Shown: positions 1-6,876 of the stretch, piece after piece
How positions within the stretch are numbered: position 1 is the stretch's first letter
Layout: each line of letters starts with the position of its first letter
Origin: Zetaproteobacteria bacterium
GTDB lineage: Bacteria; Pseudomonadota; Zetaproteobacteria; Mariprofundales; Mariprofundaceae
Assembly (NCBI GenBank): GCA_021545595.1
Contig: JAJRVG010000066.1
Span: 1 to 14,822, forward strand
Direction: 5' to 3'
DNA length: 14,822 bases
Translations under genes and position numbers: made by a program
The notes under the pieces: model-generated
What the model saw: the letters and a program-made list of their open reading frames with translations, nothing else
Told to the model about the DNA's origin: nothing
The model's database searches: none

Positions 1-739
1 AAGCAGGCTTGACCGACAATGCTGGAAATATTGCATAAAAGGTTGCACCGTTACCAGACTTCGATTCGCACCATACCCTGCCCCCATGTGACTCGGTCAG
101 CGCCTTCACCACTGCCAGGCCCATACCGGATGCTCCCTCTTTGGTGCTGTAGAACGGCAGAAATATCTTCTCCAGATCGTCCTGACAGATACCACAGCCA
201 CTGTCGCTCACCACAAGCGTATCCGAATCACCTCCACTCTCAATGGAGAGCGTGAGCTCTCCACCAGCAGGTTGCATCGACGTCACGGCGTTATCGATCA
301 ACTGCTCAACAATCCTTGCCAGCGCTAACGGGTCTGCCTGAATATCGGGCAGGAGGCCCTGCGAAACAGCAATGTTCGATAGTCTGCTCTCAAAGCGGTT
401 CACTACCCGCCCAATCAGCTCCTGCATATCCACTGTCTCACACTCAAGCTTATCAAACATACAGTGGTAAATATCATTGGTGCCGTTGATTATCTCACTC
501 ATCCGGTCAACAGTCTGCTCAAAGAGCTTTACTGTCTCAGGCATCTCTTTTTTCAGCGCATCCGGCTGGCCCGCCTCTGCCTCTGCCAGTATTGATTTCA
601 TATCGTTTAGCAACACATGCATATTGGCCAGTGGATTTCGAAGATCGTGAGAAAAATGATAGATCAGCTGACGCATATCCTGCTTAACAGCATCCAACTC
701 ATCATCTCTACCTTTTTTTTCACATCGATTCCTATCCAT
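1..739 (-). CDS. Soluble sensor histidine kinase, C-terminus cut by the window edge
   Basis: I translated this by hand from the minus strand. It starts at ATG 739 with an AGGGAG ribosome-binding site about 8 bases upstream and stays open for 246 codons to the left edge. A phospho-acceptor H-box (FSHDLRNPLANM, His31) comes almost at once. It is followed by a helical dimerisation region, an N-box (EQLIDNAVTSM), a G1 box (DSGCGIC), an F-box (FLPFYSTKEG) and a G2 box (GASGMGLAVVKAL). These are the HisKA and HATPase_c domains of a two-component kinase. There is no membrane segment and almost no N-terminal input domain, so it is probably cytosolic and takes its signal from a partner or from missing C-terminal sequence. 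It begins 40 bp after amgK, which suggests co-transcription. The response regulator is not in the window. The kinase call is firm; the signal is unknown. Confidence 0.93.
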   Translation of the reverse strand, partial: MDRNRCEKKGRDDELDAVKQDMRQLIYHFSHDLRNPLANMHVLLNDMKSILAEAEAGQPDALKKEMPETVKLFEQTVDRMSEIINGTNDIYHCMFDKLECETVDMQELIGRVVNRFESRLSNIAVSQGLLPDIQADPLALARIVEQLIDNAVTSMQPAGGELTLSIESGGDSDTLVVSDSGCGICQDDLEKIFLPFYSTKEGASGMGLAVVKALTESHGGRVWCESKSGNGATFYAIFPALSVKPA

Positions 740-779
740 GCATGCTCCCTATCGCTCTAGCAGAACTCTCATCATGGTA

Positions 780-1775
780 TCATCCATGCTCAGGTGCAAC
801 ATAGAGAAGAGGAGAGTCGTGCTGCTTCAATCCCAGGTAGTCGAGCTCCTCCAGAAGATGCAGTCGTGTTAACGGAATCTCACCGAGAAACTGATGCTTT
901 CTATCCCGATGAGCCAGCCGTGCAAAAATGCCGATCGCCTTAATATGACGTTGCATCGCCGTCAGCCGAAGTGACCGGTGCCATTGCTCGAAATCATCAA
1001 ACAGTACGCTTTTCTCTAAAGCCAGTGAGTCATAAAACTTCCGGCTCCAGAGGCGCCTGGCCTCCTCCGGATAGTGCTGGTAACAGTCGTAGAGCAGTGA
1101 TGCAAGATCATAGGTAACAGGCCCTATAACGGCATCCTGAAAATCAATCACTCCAAGGGGTAACGCACCCCCTGGAAGCATCAGATTACGACTATGGTAA
1201 TCAAGATGGACCGGAACATATGGCAACGACTCAATCTCTTTTAACAGCGGCAACACGGCCTGATAAAAGCTCTCTTGCTCGCTCTCAGCGGTCGAACATC
1301 CGGCCACCCTGGGTAGATACCAGTCCAGATAGAGGTCACACTCCTGTTGCATACGGGCAATATCAAAGCGTGGTAGCGAGGTGGGTGGATCAGAGCTCTG
1401 CAGGGCAGTTAACTGTGAAAGGGCATCTCTGAAAAGATCATCCAGACTGACAGCTTGTTTATTTTTGGACATCAGATACAGTGCCCATGTCCTGTCACCA
1501 AAATCCTCAAGCAGCAGAAATCCCTGATCCCGATCTTCATGGATCAGTTTTGGCACCCTTAAACCGGCAGCCATTAACCATGCCTGAACGGTAAGAAAAG
1601 AAGAGATATCCTCCTTGCCGGGAGGGGCATCCATCAGAACAAAACACTCCGAGCCCTGCAGAACCCTGAAGTAGCGCCTGAATGATGCATCACCTGCCAG
1701 TATCTGGACAACAGCGTCTTCACCAAGCAGGGACTTTACCCAGTCGCTACCCTGTCGGCATCGACGATCACTCAC
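780..1775 (-). CDS. amgK: N-acetylmuramate/N-acetylglucosamine anomeric kinase, AmgK-like
   Basis: This is a 331-residue aminoglycoside-phosphotransferase-fold kinase. The N-terminus has the family signature AGDASFRRYFRV (residues 27-38), followed by the VLMDAPPGKED segment. The catalytic loop is HLDYHSRN (190-197: His190, Asp192, Asn197) and the metal-binding DFQDA starts at Asp211. This arrangement is typical of AmgK, which phosphorylates MurNAc at the anomeric carbon in the peptidoglycan-recycling route that bypasses de novo UDP-MurNAc synthesis. The start is GTG 1775, which aligns with the usual N-terminus of the family; no strong ribosome-binding site is visible. The TGA of a preceding 30-codon frame overlaps this GTG. 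The usual partner nucleotidyltransferase gene, murU, does not follow; a histidine kinase does. The family is clear, and substrate specificity is inferred from it. Confidence 0.85.
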   Translation of the reverse strand: MSDRRCRQGSDWVKSLLGEDAVVQILAGDASFRRYFRVLQGSECFVLMDAPPGKEDISSFLTVQAWLMAAGLRVPKLIHEDRDQGFLLLEDFGDRTWALYLMSKNKQAVSLDDLFRDALSQLTALQSSDPPTSLPRFDIARMQQECDLYLDWYLPRVAGCSTAESEQESFYQAVLPLLKEIESLPYVPVHLDYHSRNLMLPGGALPLGVIDFQDAVIGPVTYDLASLLYDCYQHYPEEARRLWSRKFYDSLALEKSVLFDDFEQWHRSLRLTAMQRHIKAIGIFARLAHRDRKHQFLGEIPLTRLHLLEELDYLGLKQHDSPLLYVAPEHG

Positions 1776-1864
1776 CTTGAAGGAGTACCCGAGTAAGCCT
1801 GCATGGCCGGGACATGGATCGCCATCCTCACGGTCATCCCGGCTGGAGAAGTAACGCGGTTCAT
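1772..1864 (-). other. 30-codon frame joining the SPOR gene and amgK, with an inverted repeat
   Basis: The spacer between the SPOR gene and amgK contains a minus-strand frame of 30 codons plus stop. Its ATG (1864) overlaps the SPOR stop as ATGA, and its TGA overlaps the amgK GTG as GTGA. The same spacer carries an inverted repeat, GCCGGGA (1806-1812) against TCCCGGC (1837-1843), with a 24-base loop. The encoded peptide (PAGMTVRMAIHVPAM in the middle) looks like a translated palindromic repeat rather than a known protein. It may act as a coupling or leader frame, or it may be a chance product of a dispersed repeat. I recognise no homologue. Confidence 0.35.
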
Positions 1865-2589
1865 GGAGACTTGCTCAGAGCCTCCTTAACGATAAGCCCC
1901 GTAATGTTGAGACTCTTCTTCGCACGCTTCCTGGCCTCTTCTGATGCCGCTCTTGAGTCGAATGGCCCGACATAAACACGATACCATGTTCCAAGTTTGG
2001 AGAGCTCTACACGTTTAATCACGCCGGGCAACCCGCTTTTTGCCAGCTTTGGAAAAAAACTTTCGGCATCACTCTGTTTCTGGAATGAGGCAAGCTGGAG
2101 ATAATATTCACCAGCTCCGTCAGCCGGCTTTTCATTCATCTTCTGACCCAGTTCCTGCTCGATAATCTGTTTTAAAAGTGTTTTTGAACTTGGAATCTCT
2201 TTGCTGCTCTGAACCGGCTTACTACTCTGAACACCCTGCTCTCTATTCATCTGCATCGGCTCCGGATCAACAGACTGTTTCGGCAGTTCATTATAGAAGG
2301 TCAGCTCACCCACCTGAGTCGTGGAGACCTCAGGCTGCCGTTTTTGAGCCTCAGAACGAAGTTTTGTAAGCTCCCCCTGTTGCTGCTTTAGTTGTGCCAG
2401 AAGACGTTCATCATCATTGCTTGTCGCTTTCTGCATACCCATCTCATGCCCGACCATAAAACCAACCATAAAGCCCCCTGCAACAACAGCCAGAGCCATA
2501 ATGGTCAGAAGCAGTACCCTGCTTCGCCCCACCGGGCGAACATCTTCCGGTTGCGGTGCCTCTATCTGTGCAAAATCCTGTCCCGCCAT
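1861..2589 (-). CDS. SPOR-domain inner-membrane protein (FtsN/DedD-like)
   Basis: This 242-residue protein has a short cytosolic N-terminus, one membrane segment (about 24-46), a charged, Gln- and Lys-rich periplasmic linker that includes a KQQQGELTKLRSEAQKR helix and small QSSK/PSSK repeats (121-136), and a C-terminal SPOR domain from about 161 (YYLQLASF) through GTWYRVYVGPF to about 236. SPOR domains bind glycan strands lacking stem peptides, and this architecture is that of FtsN and DedD, which act at the septum. The start ATG 2589 is preceded by GGTGAGGG at good spacing and lies 15 bp after the argS stop. A SPOR protein directly after argS is a common proteobacterial arrangement, which supports an FtsN-type role. 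The exact orthology is not resolved. Confidence 0.87.
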   Translation of the reverse strand: MAGQDFAQIEAPQPEDVRPVGRSRVLLLTIMALAVVAGGFMVGFMVGHEMGMQKATSNDDERLLAQLKQQQGELTKLRSEAQKRQPEVSTTQVGELTFYNELPKQSVDPEPMQMNREQGVQSSKPVQSSKEIPSSKTLLKQIIEQELGQKMNEKPADGAGEYYLQLASFQKQSDAESFFPKLAKSGLPGVIKRVELSKLGTWYRVYVGPFDSRAASEEARKRAKKSLNITGLIVKEALSKSP

Positions 2590-2604
2590 ATTATACCCTC
2601 ACCA

Positions 2605-4314
2605 TCACATGCGCTCCGGAGCAGAGACACCCAGCATCAACAAGCCGTTTCGAATCACCTGGCCGACCGCCGTTACAAGCAGCATCCGTGCCTGAGTCAG
2701 CTCTTCATCACTGCTGATGACACGATGTTTGTGGTAGAAGCCATGCAGGCTACGGGCAATATCCATCAGATAAACTGCCACACGATAGGCCTCATGGCGA
2801 TTGGCTGCCTTGTCGAGCATCTCAGGGTAACTCAACATCAGTGCCACCAGCTTCTTCTCCTCGTCAGCAATAAGACGGGAGCTGTTCACCTGCTCTGCCT
2901 CAACGGCTACAACCCCCTCCTCTCCAGCCTTTCGCAAAATGGCGCAGACACGGGCGTGGGCATACTGTACATAGTAGACTGGATTCTCGTCACTCTTCTG
3001 CTTTGCAGCCTCAAGATCGAAATCGAGCTGGCTCTCAACACGGCGGGTCATAAAATTAAAGCGTACCGCATCGGCACCCACCTCATCCACCACCTCACGA
3101 AGGGTGACAAAGGTGCCTGCACGCTTTGACATCTTCACCTGCTCACCACCACGGGTAAGATTAACCATCTGTACCAACAACACCTCCGGCTGCCCCTCCA
3201 GACCGGTGAGTGCCTTCACGGCCGACTGCACACGGGTCACATAACCACCATGGTCGGCACCCCAGATATCAATCTGTCGCTTGAATCCACGTTCAAACTT
3301 GTCGACATGGTAGGCAATATCAGCAGCAAAATAGGTCGGTGTACCATCTTTTTTAGCAAGCGGACGATCAACATCATCACCAAACCTGGTGGTACGGAAC
3401 AGCCACTGCTCAACCGGGTTGTAATCCTTCACCTCTTTGCCTTTCGGCGGCGGGAGCGTACCCAGGTAGATCAGGTCATCAGTTTTCAACTGCTCAATCA
3501 GATCCGTAATCTTTCCCGACTCATGAAGCGTCTTCTCGGAGAAGAAACGATCAAACTCAATCCCCAGTGCTGCAAGATCATTCTGGATCATCTCCATCAT
3601 CTTCTCAATCGCGTAATCAATCACGATCGGCCATACTTCCCTGTCATGATCCATTTCATCCAGATCTTCGAATGAATACTGTTCCAGAAACTCTCTGGCA
3701 ACCTCGACCAGATATTCACCGGGATATTCACCATCAGAGAGTTCAACATCGATACCGGCCTGCTGCTCTACCCGCTTCCAGAGCGAACTGGCCAGCACGC
3801 CGATCTGGGTGCCGGCATCATTAATATAGTACTCGCGGTGAACACTGTATCCCTGGGATGTGAGGATTCGGCCCAGAGAGTCTCCGACCACAGCGCCACG
3901 ACCATGCCCCACATGCATTGGGCCTGTCGGATTGGCGGATACAAATTCCAGATTTACCTTTTCAGCACCCTCCGACAGCTCAACACAACCATAGGCTCTG
4001 CCCTGCCGGACAATCTTTTTGATCACCTCAGCCTCTGAGGCATGTTTCAGGCGGATATTGATAAAACCGGGGCCCGCAATCTCTGTACCTTCCACTGCGT
4101 CCGGCCACTCAACCGAGGATAGAATCATCTCCGCAACAGTGCGTGGCTCCCGGTTCAATCGGCCAGCCAGTGACATCGCCACATTGGCAGCATAGTCGCC
4201 ATGCTGCTTCTGTTTCGGGCGTGTTAACTGAACCTGAACCTCGGCTTCAACACCATTCTCTTTTAACAACTGGTCCACTGCATGCTGCAGTGCATTTTCA
4301 AGCGACTGTTTCAC
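2605..4314 (-). CDS. argS: Arginyl-tRNA synthetase
   Basis: This 569-residue class I synthetase charges tRNA-Arg in the cytosol. The N-terminal additional domain covers roughly residues 1-90. The nucleotide-binding HIGH motif appears as HVGH (134-137) in the ArgS signature SANPTGPMHVGHGRG. The second signature is KMSK (394-397) in GGEQVKMSKRAGT. The C-terminal anticodon-binding helical domain ends in LMLGVSAPERM, close to the usual ArgS terminus. The start is GTG 4314, with GGAGG four bases upstream. It is the first gene after the structured repeat region, so that region could lie in its 5' leader if transcription comes from mutM. Length and motifs are normal. Confidence 0.97.
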   Translation of the reverse strand: MKQSLENALQHAVDQLLKENGVEAEVQVQLTRPKQKQHGDYAANVAMSLAGRLNREPRTVAEMILSSVEWPDAVEGTEIAGPGFINIRLKHASEAEVIKKIVRQGRAYGCVELSEGAEKVNLEFVSANPTGPMHVGHGRGAVVGDSLGRILTSQGYSVHREYYINDAGTQIGVLASSLWKRVEQQAGIDVELSDGEYPGEYLVEVAREFLEQYSFEDLDEMDHDREVWPIVIDYAIEKMMEMIQNDLAALGIEFDRFFSEKTLHESGKITDLIEQLKTDDLIYLGTLPPPKGKEVKDYNPVEQWLFRTTRFGDDVDRPLAKKDGTPTYFAADIAYHVDKFERGFKRQIDIWGADHGGYVTRVQSAVKALTGLEGQPEVLLVQMVNLTRGGEQVKMSKRAGTFVTLREVVDEVGADAVRFNFMTRRVESQLDFDLEAAKQKSDENPVYYVQYAHARVCAILRKAGEEGVVAVEAEQVNSSRLIADEEKKLVALMLSYPEMLDKAANRHEAYRVAVYLMDIARSLHGFYHKHRVISSDEELTQARMLLVTAVGQVIRNGLLMLGVSAPERM

Positions 4315-4353
4315 CTGACCTCCGGGAGTTTTAATAGCGGCATACTACACTGC

Positions 4354-4386
4354 AAAGGATACTCTGAGAAATTTGGAGTATCCTTT
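4354..4386. repeat. Perfect 11-bp inverted repeat (hairpin) beside the tandem repeats
   Basis: AAAGGATACTC (4354-4364) and GAGTATCCTTT (4376-4386) are perfect reverse complements separated by an 11-base loop. Neither side has a convincing T-run, so it is a poor rho-independent terminator on either strand. It directly abuts the first hairpin of the diverged repeat unit at 4387 and lies 39 bases upstream of the argS start on the minus strand. It may be the outermost stem of the repeat element or a regulatory leader structure. Confidence 0.75.
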
Positions 4387-4701
4387 CGACCCATGGACGG
4401 GTCGTCACAATCCGGAAGGATAACCGGATTGGACGGCAGAGCCGCCCGAAGGGGTAAGGGGCATGGATGCCCCGCATCACAATTTCACAGGATAGAGAAA
4501 TTGGACGACTTTCTGGTCGCCCGGAGGGTAAGGAGCATGGATGCCCCGCATCACAATTTCACAGGATAGAGAAATTGGACGACTTTCTGGTCGCCCGGAG
4601 GGTAAGGGGCATGGATGCCCCGCATCACAATTTCACAGGATAGAGAAATTGGACGACTTTCTGGTCGCCCGGAGGGTAAGGGGCATGGATGCCCCGCATC
4701 A
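4387..4701 (+). repeat. Tandem 74-bp structured repeats, 3 near-identical units plus one diverged and one partial unit
   Basis: Three units of exactly 74 bp lie head to tail at 4461-4534, 4535-4608 and 4609-4682. They differ by only one base (A or G at the last unit position), and a 19-base partial unit follows (4683-4701). A diverged unit precedes them (about 4387-4460). Each unit folds into successive stems: GGGGC/GCCCC around loop ATGGAT; AATTTC/GAAATT around ACAGGATAGA; GGA-CGAC/GTCG-CC with a bulged A; and a small CCC-GGA-GGG. In the diverged unit the stems read CGACCC/GGGTCG, AATCCGG/CCGGATT and GGA-CGGC/GCCG-CC, so the bases change but pairing is kept. Plus-strand loops 1 and 2 contain GGA. 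Orientation is assigned from these loops; no clear promoter or terminator was found. The whole gap 4315-4744 between mutM and argS holds no gene. Confidence 0.9.
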
Positions 4702-4744
4702 AAACCATGCATTGATGCACTTATTCAGAGGTTTCCTAATTTAA

Positions 4745-5566
4745 TCAGTGCTGACAACCCAGACAGTAGAATGTGCTGCGTCCGGACTGCACCATTCGCC
4801 GAATTGACCTGCCACACTGGTAACAGGGTTCACCCTCCCGCCCATAAACACGGAATTGATGAGAAAAATAGCCGGGTTTGCCACCAGCCTGCACAAAGTC
4901 ACTGATTGTGCTTCCACCAGCATCGATTGCTTCGCTCAGAACAGAACGAACTGCTTTCACCAGTACCGTTATTCTGGCTTTTGAAATGTTCCCTGCAGCC
5001 CTGCCCGGATGAATACCACTCCTGAACAGGGCTTCACTGGCATAGATATTCCCCACCCCCACCACCACATGGGCATTCATCAGCAGGACTTTAATCGGCA
5101 CTCTCCTCCCCTTGCAACGTCCAATCAGATAATCTGCCGAAAAGCTGCCTCCCAGAGGCTCCGGCCCCAGTTGAGCGAACCATTTATGCCCTGTAAGTGC
5201 TTCAGGAGTCGACAATCCGGCATAACCGAAACGTCTTGCATCCCGATAACAGAGTGCTGCTCCATTCTCCATGTTAATTCGAACATGCTCATGAGCGCCC
5301 GGAGGAGTGCTCTGATCCAGAACATGAAACTGCCCGGTCATGCCCAGATGCCAGATAAGAACCGGCCCTCTGTCAAAACAGAACAGCAGATATTTGGATC
5401 GACGTGAAACGGATGAAAAAATCAGCCCCGGAAGTTCCTGAACCATAGAACCGGGCAGTGGGAACCTGAGCTTGTCACGCATCAACGTCACTGAGTGCAC
5501 CCTCTGATCAACCAGCAGTGGTAACAATCCTCTGCGAACCACTTCTACTTCAGGCAACTCAGGCAT
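4745..5566 (-). CDS. mutM: Formamidopyrimidine-DNA glycosylase (Fpg/MutM)
   Basis: This 273-residue bifunctional DNA glycosylase/AP lyase removes 8-oxoguanine and formamidopyrimidines. It begins MPELPEVE, with the catalytic N-terminal proline (exposed after Met removal) and the adjacent Glu. Lys58 lies in RRSKYLLF, HLGMTG follows at about 73-78, and the helix-two-turn-helix motif VGVGNIYASE is present. A C-terminal zinc finger uses Cys248, Cys251, Cys268 and Cys271 and contains the conserved Arg263 in GRSTFYCLGCQ. The length is normal and all key residues are present. The start is ATG 5566, fixed by the need for proline at position 2; the ribosome-binding site is weak. It is divergent from the cyclic-nucleotide-domain gene. 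Downstream lies the 430-base repeat region before argS. Confidence 0.97.
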   Translation of the reverse strand: MPELPEVEVVRRGLLPLLVDQRVHSVTLMRDKLRFPLPGSMVQELPGLIFSSVSRRSKYLLFCFDRGPVLIWHLGMTGQFHVLDQSTPPGAHEHVRINMENGAALCYRDARRFGYAGLSTPEALTGHKWFAQLGPEPLGGSFSADYLIGRCKGRRVPIKVLLMNAHVVVGVGNIYASEALFRSGIHPGRAAGNISKARITVLVKAVRSVLSEAIDAGGSTISDFVQAGGKPGYFSHQFRVYGREGEPCYQCGRSIRRMVQSGRSTFYCLGCQH

Positions 5567-5688
5567 CGGCTAACGCTAGCAGCATGGGAGGCTCCAAAAA
5601 AGCAGAGTAGACGCGCAGGGGTCACTTATTTGAAGGCTGATCAAATAGCCCCCAATCTTGCGACATCCGAATATTGCATCCATACTCG

Positions 5689-5723
5689 CACCAATGAGTG
5701 ATGAAACACCAATGAGTGATGAA
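5689..5723 (+). repeat. Tandem 17-18 bp duplication containing two start codons
   Basis: CACCAATGAGTGATGAA occurs at 5689-5705 and again at 5707-5723, an 18-bp period. Because 18 is a multiple of three, both copies supply an in-frame ATG followed by Ser-Asp-Glu (MSDETP, then MSDELT). Either ATG (5694 or 5712) could begin the downstream gene. Neither has an evident Shine-Dalgarno sequence. Confidence 0.85.
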
Positions 5724-6647
5724 CTTACGGAAGAGACCCATTCCGACTTTGATGGCAAGTCTTATCCGATTCTGGCTGTACTGTTTCCAGATGAGATACA
5801 CTTCTTTCGTTCCATTGCCACAATCGTAGAGCTGGCTGCCGACGTTGCTATTCTATCCGAAGGTCAGGTCAGCCCACACCTCTATCTGGTTCAGTCGGGT
5901 CTGTTGGGTGTAAACAAAAGACACGGAAATGAAATCTTTGAGGTTGGCTCCATTACACCCGGTGACGTATTCAGTGAAGCATCCGTACTCTATGACTCCC
6001 CGGCAGGGGCAGAAGTAAGAACTATTGAACCGTCTGTTCTTTACCAGATTCCTGCTGAGCAGGTACGTGATGTTCTCGCCTCCAACGAACGCTTCAACCG
6101 TTCAATATCCCAAATAGCTGAACGCCGTGCTGCAGCCAGTGCGTTGGCAGTTAACCCAATTTTTGCGACACTGCCCCAGGTTGTGCGCGAAGTAGCACTC
6201 TACAATGGGCGTTTCATCTCCATTGATGCCGGTGATGTGCTGATGAGTGAGGGTAATGCTGATATCCGTTTTATGTTCATTGTGCTTGCCGGTGAAGCTG
6301 AAATATCCATGCAACATCCCCGCGAGCCCAAGAAAAAAATTGTTGTTGCCAGAGCCTCGTCAGGTGATGAAATAGGTGAAATATCCGTGGTAACCGGTAA
6401 ACCACACGCAGCAACAGTGATTGCTACGACGACACTGCGTCTTATGGTTCTCAATAATGATTCGATACAGGCATGGCGTCAGCGCTATTCTGATTTCGGT
6501 TATGCTCTCTACGCGTGTGTTCAGCACAAGCTGCAGCATAGCCTGGAGGCACTTCGTAATATTGTAGATGATGAAGAGGCACACGCACGCACAATCGGTA
6601 CACTGCCACCGCTAAGAAAACAAAAAGACCCCGACAACACCCAGTAA
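5694..6647 (+). CDS. Protein with two cyclic-nucleotide-binding (CRP-like) domains and no output domain
   Basis: From ATG 5694 the protein has 317 residues; ATG 5712 is equally possible, and the frame also extends to TTG 5658. It contains two beta-roll CNB domains, about residues 40-150 (ILSEGQVSPHLYLVQSGLLGV, then GDVFSEASVL) and 170-290 (VLMSEGNADIRFMFIVLAGEAEI, then GDEIGEISVVTGKPHAATV). No helix-turn-helix, kinase or transporter region follows, and the C-terminal tail is charged and probably disordered. The phosphate-cassette Arg seen in cAMP-binding relatives (usually PRxA) is replaced by His238 (PHAA) in domain 2, and no Arg sits at the matching SPAGAEV of domain 1. It may bind another ligand or serve as a protein-interaction module. 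It is divergent from mutM and converges on the DUF2065 gene with a 24-bp gap. Function is unknown. Confidence 0.85.
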   Translation: MSDETPMSDELTEETHSDFDGKSYPILAVLFPDEIHFFRSIATIVELAADVAILSEGQVSPHLYLVQSGLLGVNKRHGNEIFEVGSITPGDVFSEASVLYDSPAGAEVRTIEPSVLYQIPAEQVRDVLASNERFNRSISQIAERRAAASALAVNPIFATLPQVVREVALYNGRFISIDAGDVLMSEGNADIRFMFIVLAGEAEISMQHPREPKKKIVVARASSGDEIGEISVVTGKPHAATVIATTTLRLMVLNNDSIQAWRQRYSDFGYALYACVQHKLQHSLEALRNIVDDEEAHARTIGTLPPLRKQKDPDNTQ

Positions 6648-6671
6648 GCCGTTACGACCACTCAATCCAGG

Positions 6672-6857
6672 CTAACCTCTCACCAGCCAGACCACCAGCC
6701 AGCCAATCGCAACCGCCGTCAGCCCGGCCACTCTCAGCATAGCCGGTGGTATTTCAGGCATTTTCCTGAGCATCTCAATCATCCGGTTTGGAAAAAGAGC
6801 ATACATTGCCCCCTCCAGAACCAGCACCAGACCCAGTGCAACCCATAGATCACTCAT
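6672..6857 (-). CDS. DUF2065 (YjeT-like) small membrane protein
   Basis: This 61-residue protein has two hydrophobic helices (about 4-22 and 41-58) separated by the basic segment PNRMIEMLRKMPEIPP. The LVLVLEGAMYALFPNRM and AGLTAVAIGWLVVWLVRG segments match the DUF2065/YjeT family, which is regularly found directly after hflC in Proteobacteria, as here (24-bp gap). It is probably an inner-membrane partner or passenger of the HflK/HflC operon. Its biochemical role is not established. The start is ATG 6857 with only a weak ribosome-binding site. A terminator-like hairpin just upstream may lower its expression relative to hflKC. Confidence 0.88.
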   Translation of the reverse strand: MSDLWVALGLVLVLEGAMYALFPNRMIEMLRKMPEIPPAMLRVAGLTAVAIGWLVVWLVRG

Positions 6858-6876
6858 GGAGAAGCCCGAACCTGCG

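Noticed and set aside
752..778. Eight-codon minus-strand frame MMRVLLER between amgK and the kinase, possible relic of a murU start
   Set aside because: It is too short to distinguish from chance, and the following sequence has no MurU motif such as AAGRGERMRP.
4461..4701. CRISPR array
   Set aside because: The units are contiguous with no variable spacers, and the internal structure is several hairpins rather than a short repeat. No cas genes are present.
4387..4701. Integron attC sites
   Set aside because: There are no GTTRRRY/RYYYAAC core sites, no cassettes between units and no integrase.
4708..4740. Possible relic insertion-sequence end (minus strand GGAAACCTCTGAATAAGTG)
   Set aside because: It vaguely recalls some IS termini, but no matching second end, transposase or target duplication was found.
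4282..4905. Several open plus-strand frames of 67-96 codons over the 74-bp repeats
   Set aside because: They arise because the 74-bp unit has open stretches in all frames. The peptides are translated repeats, the frames shift from unit to unit, and the base changes follow stem pairing rather than codons.
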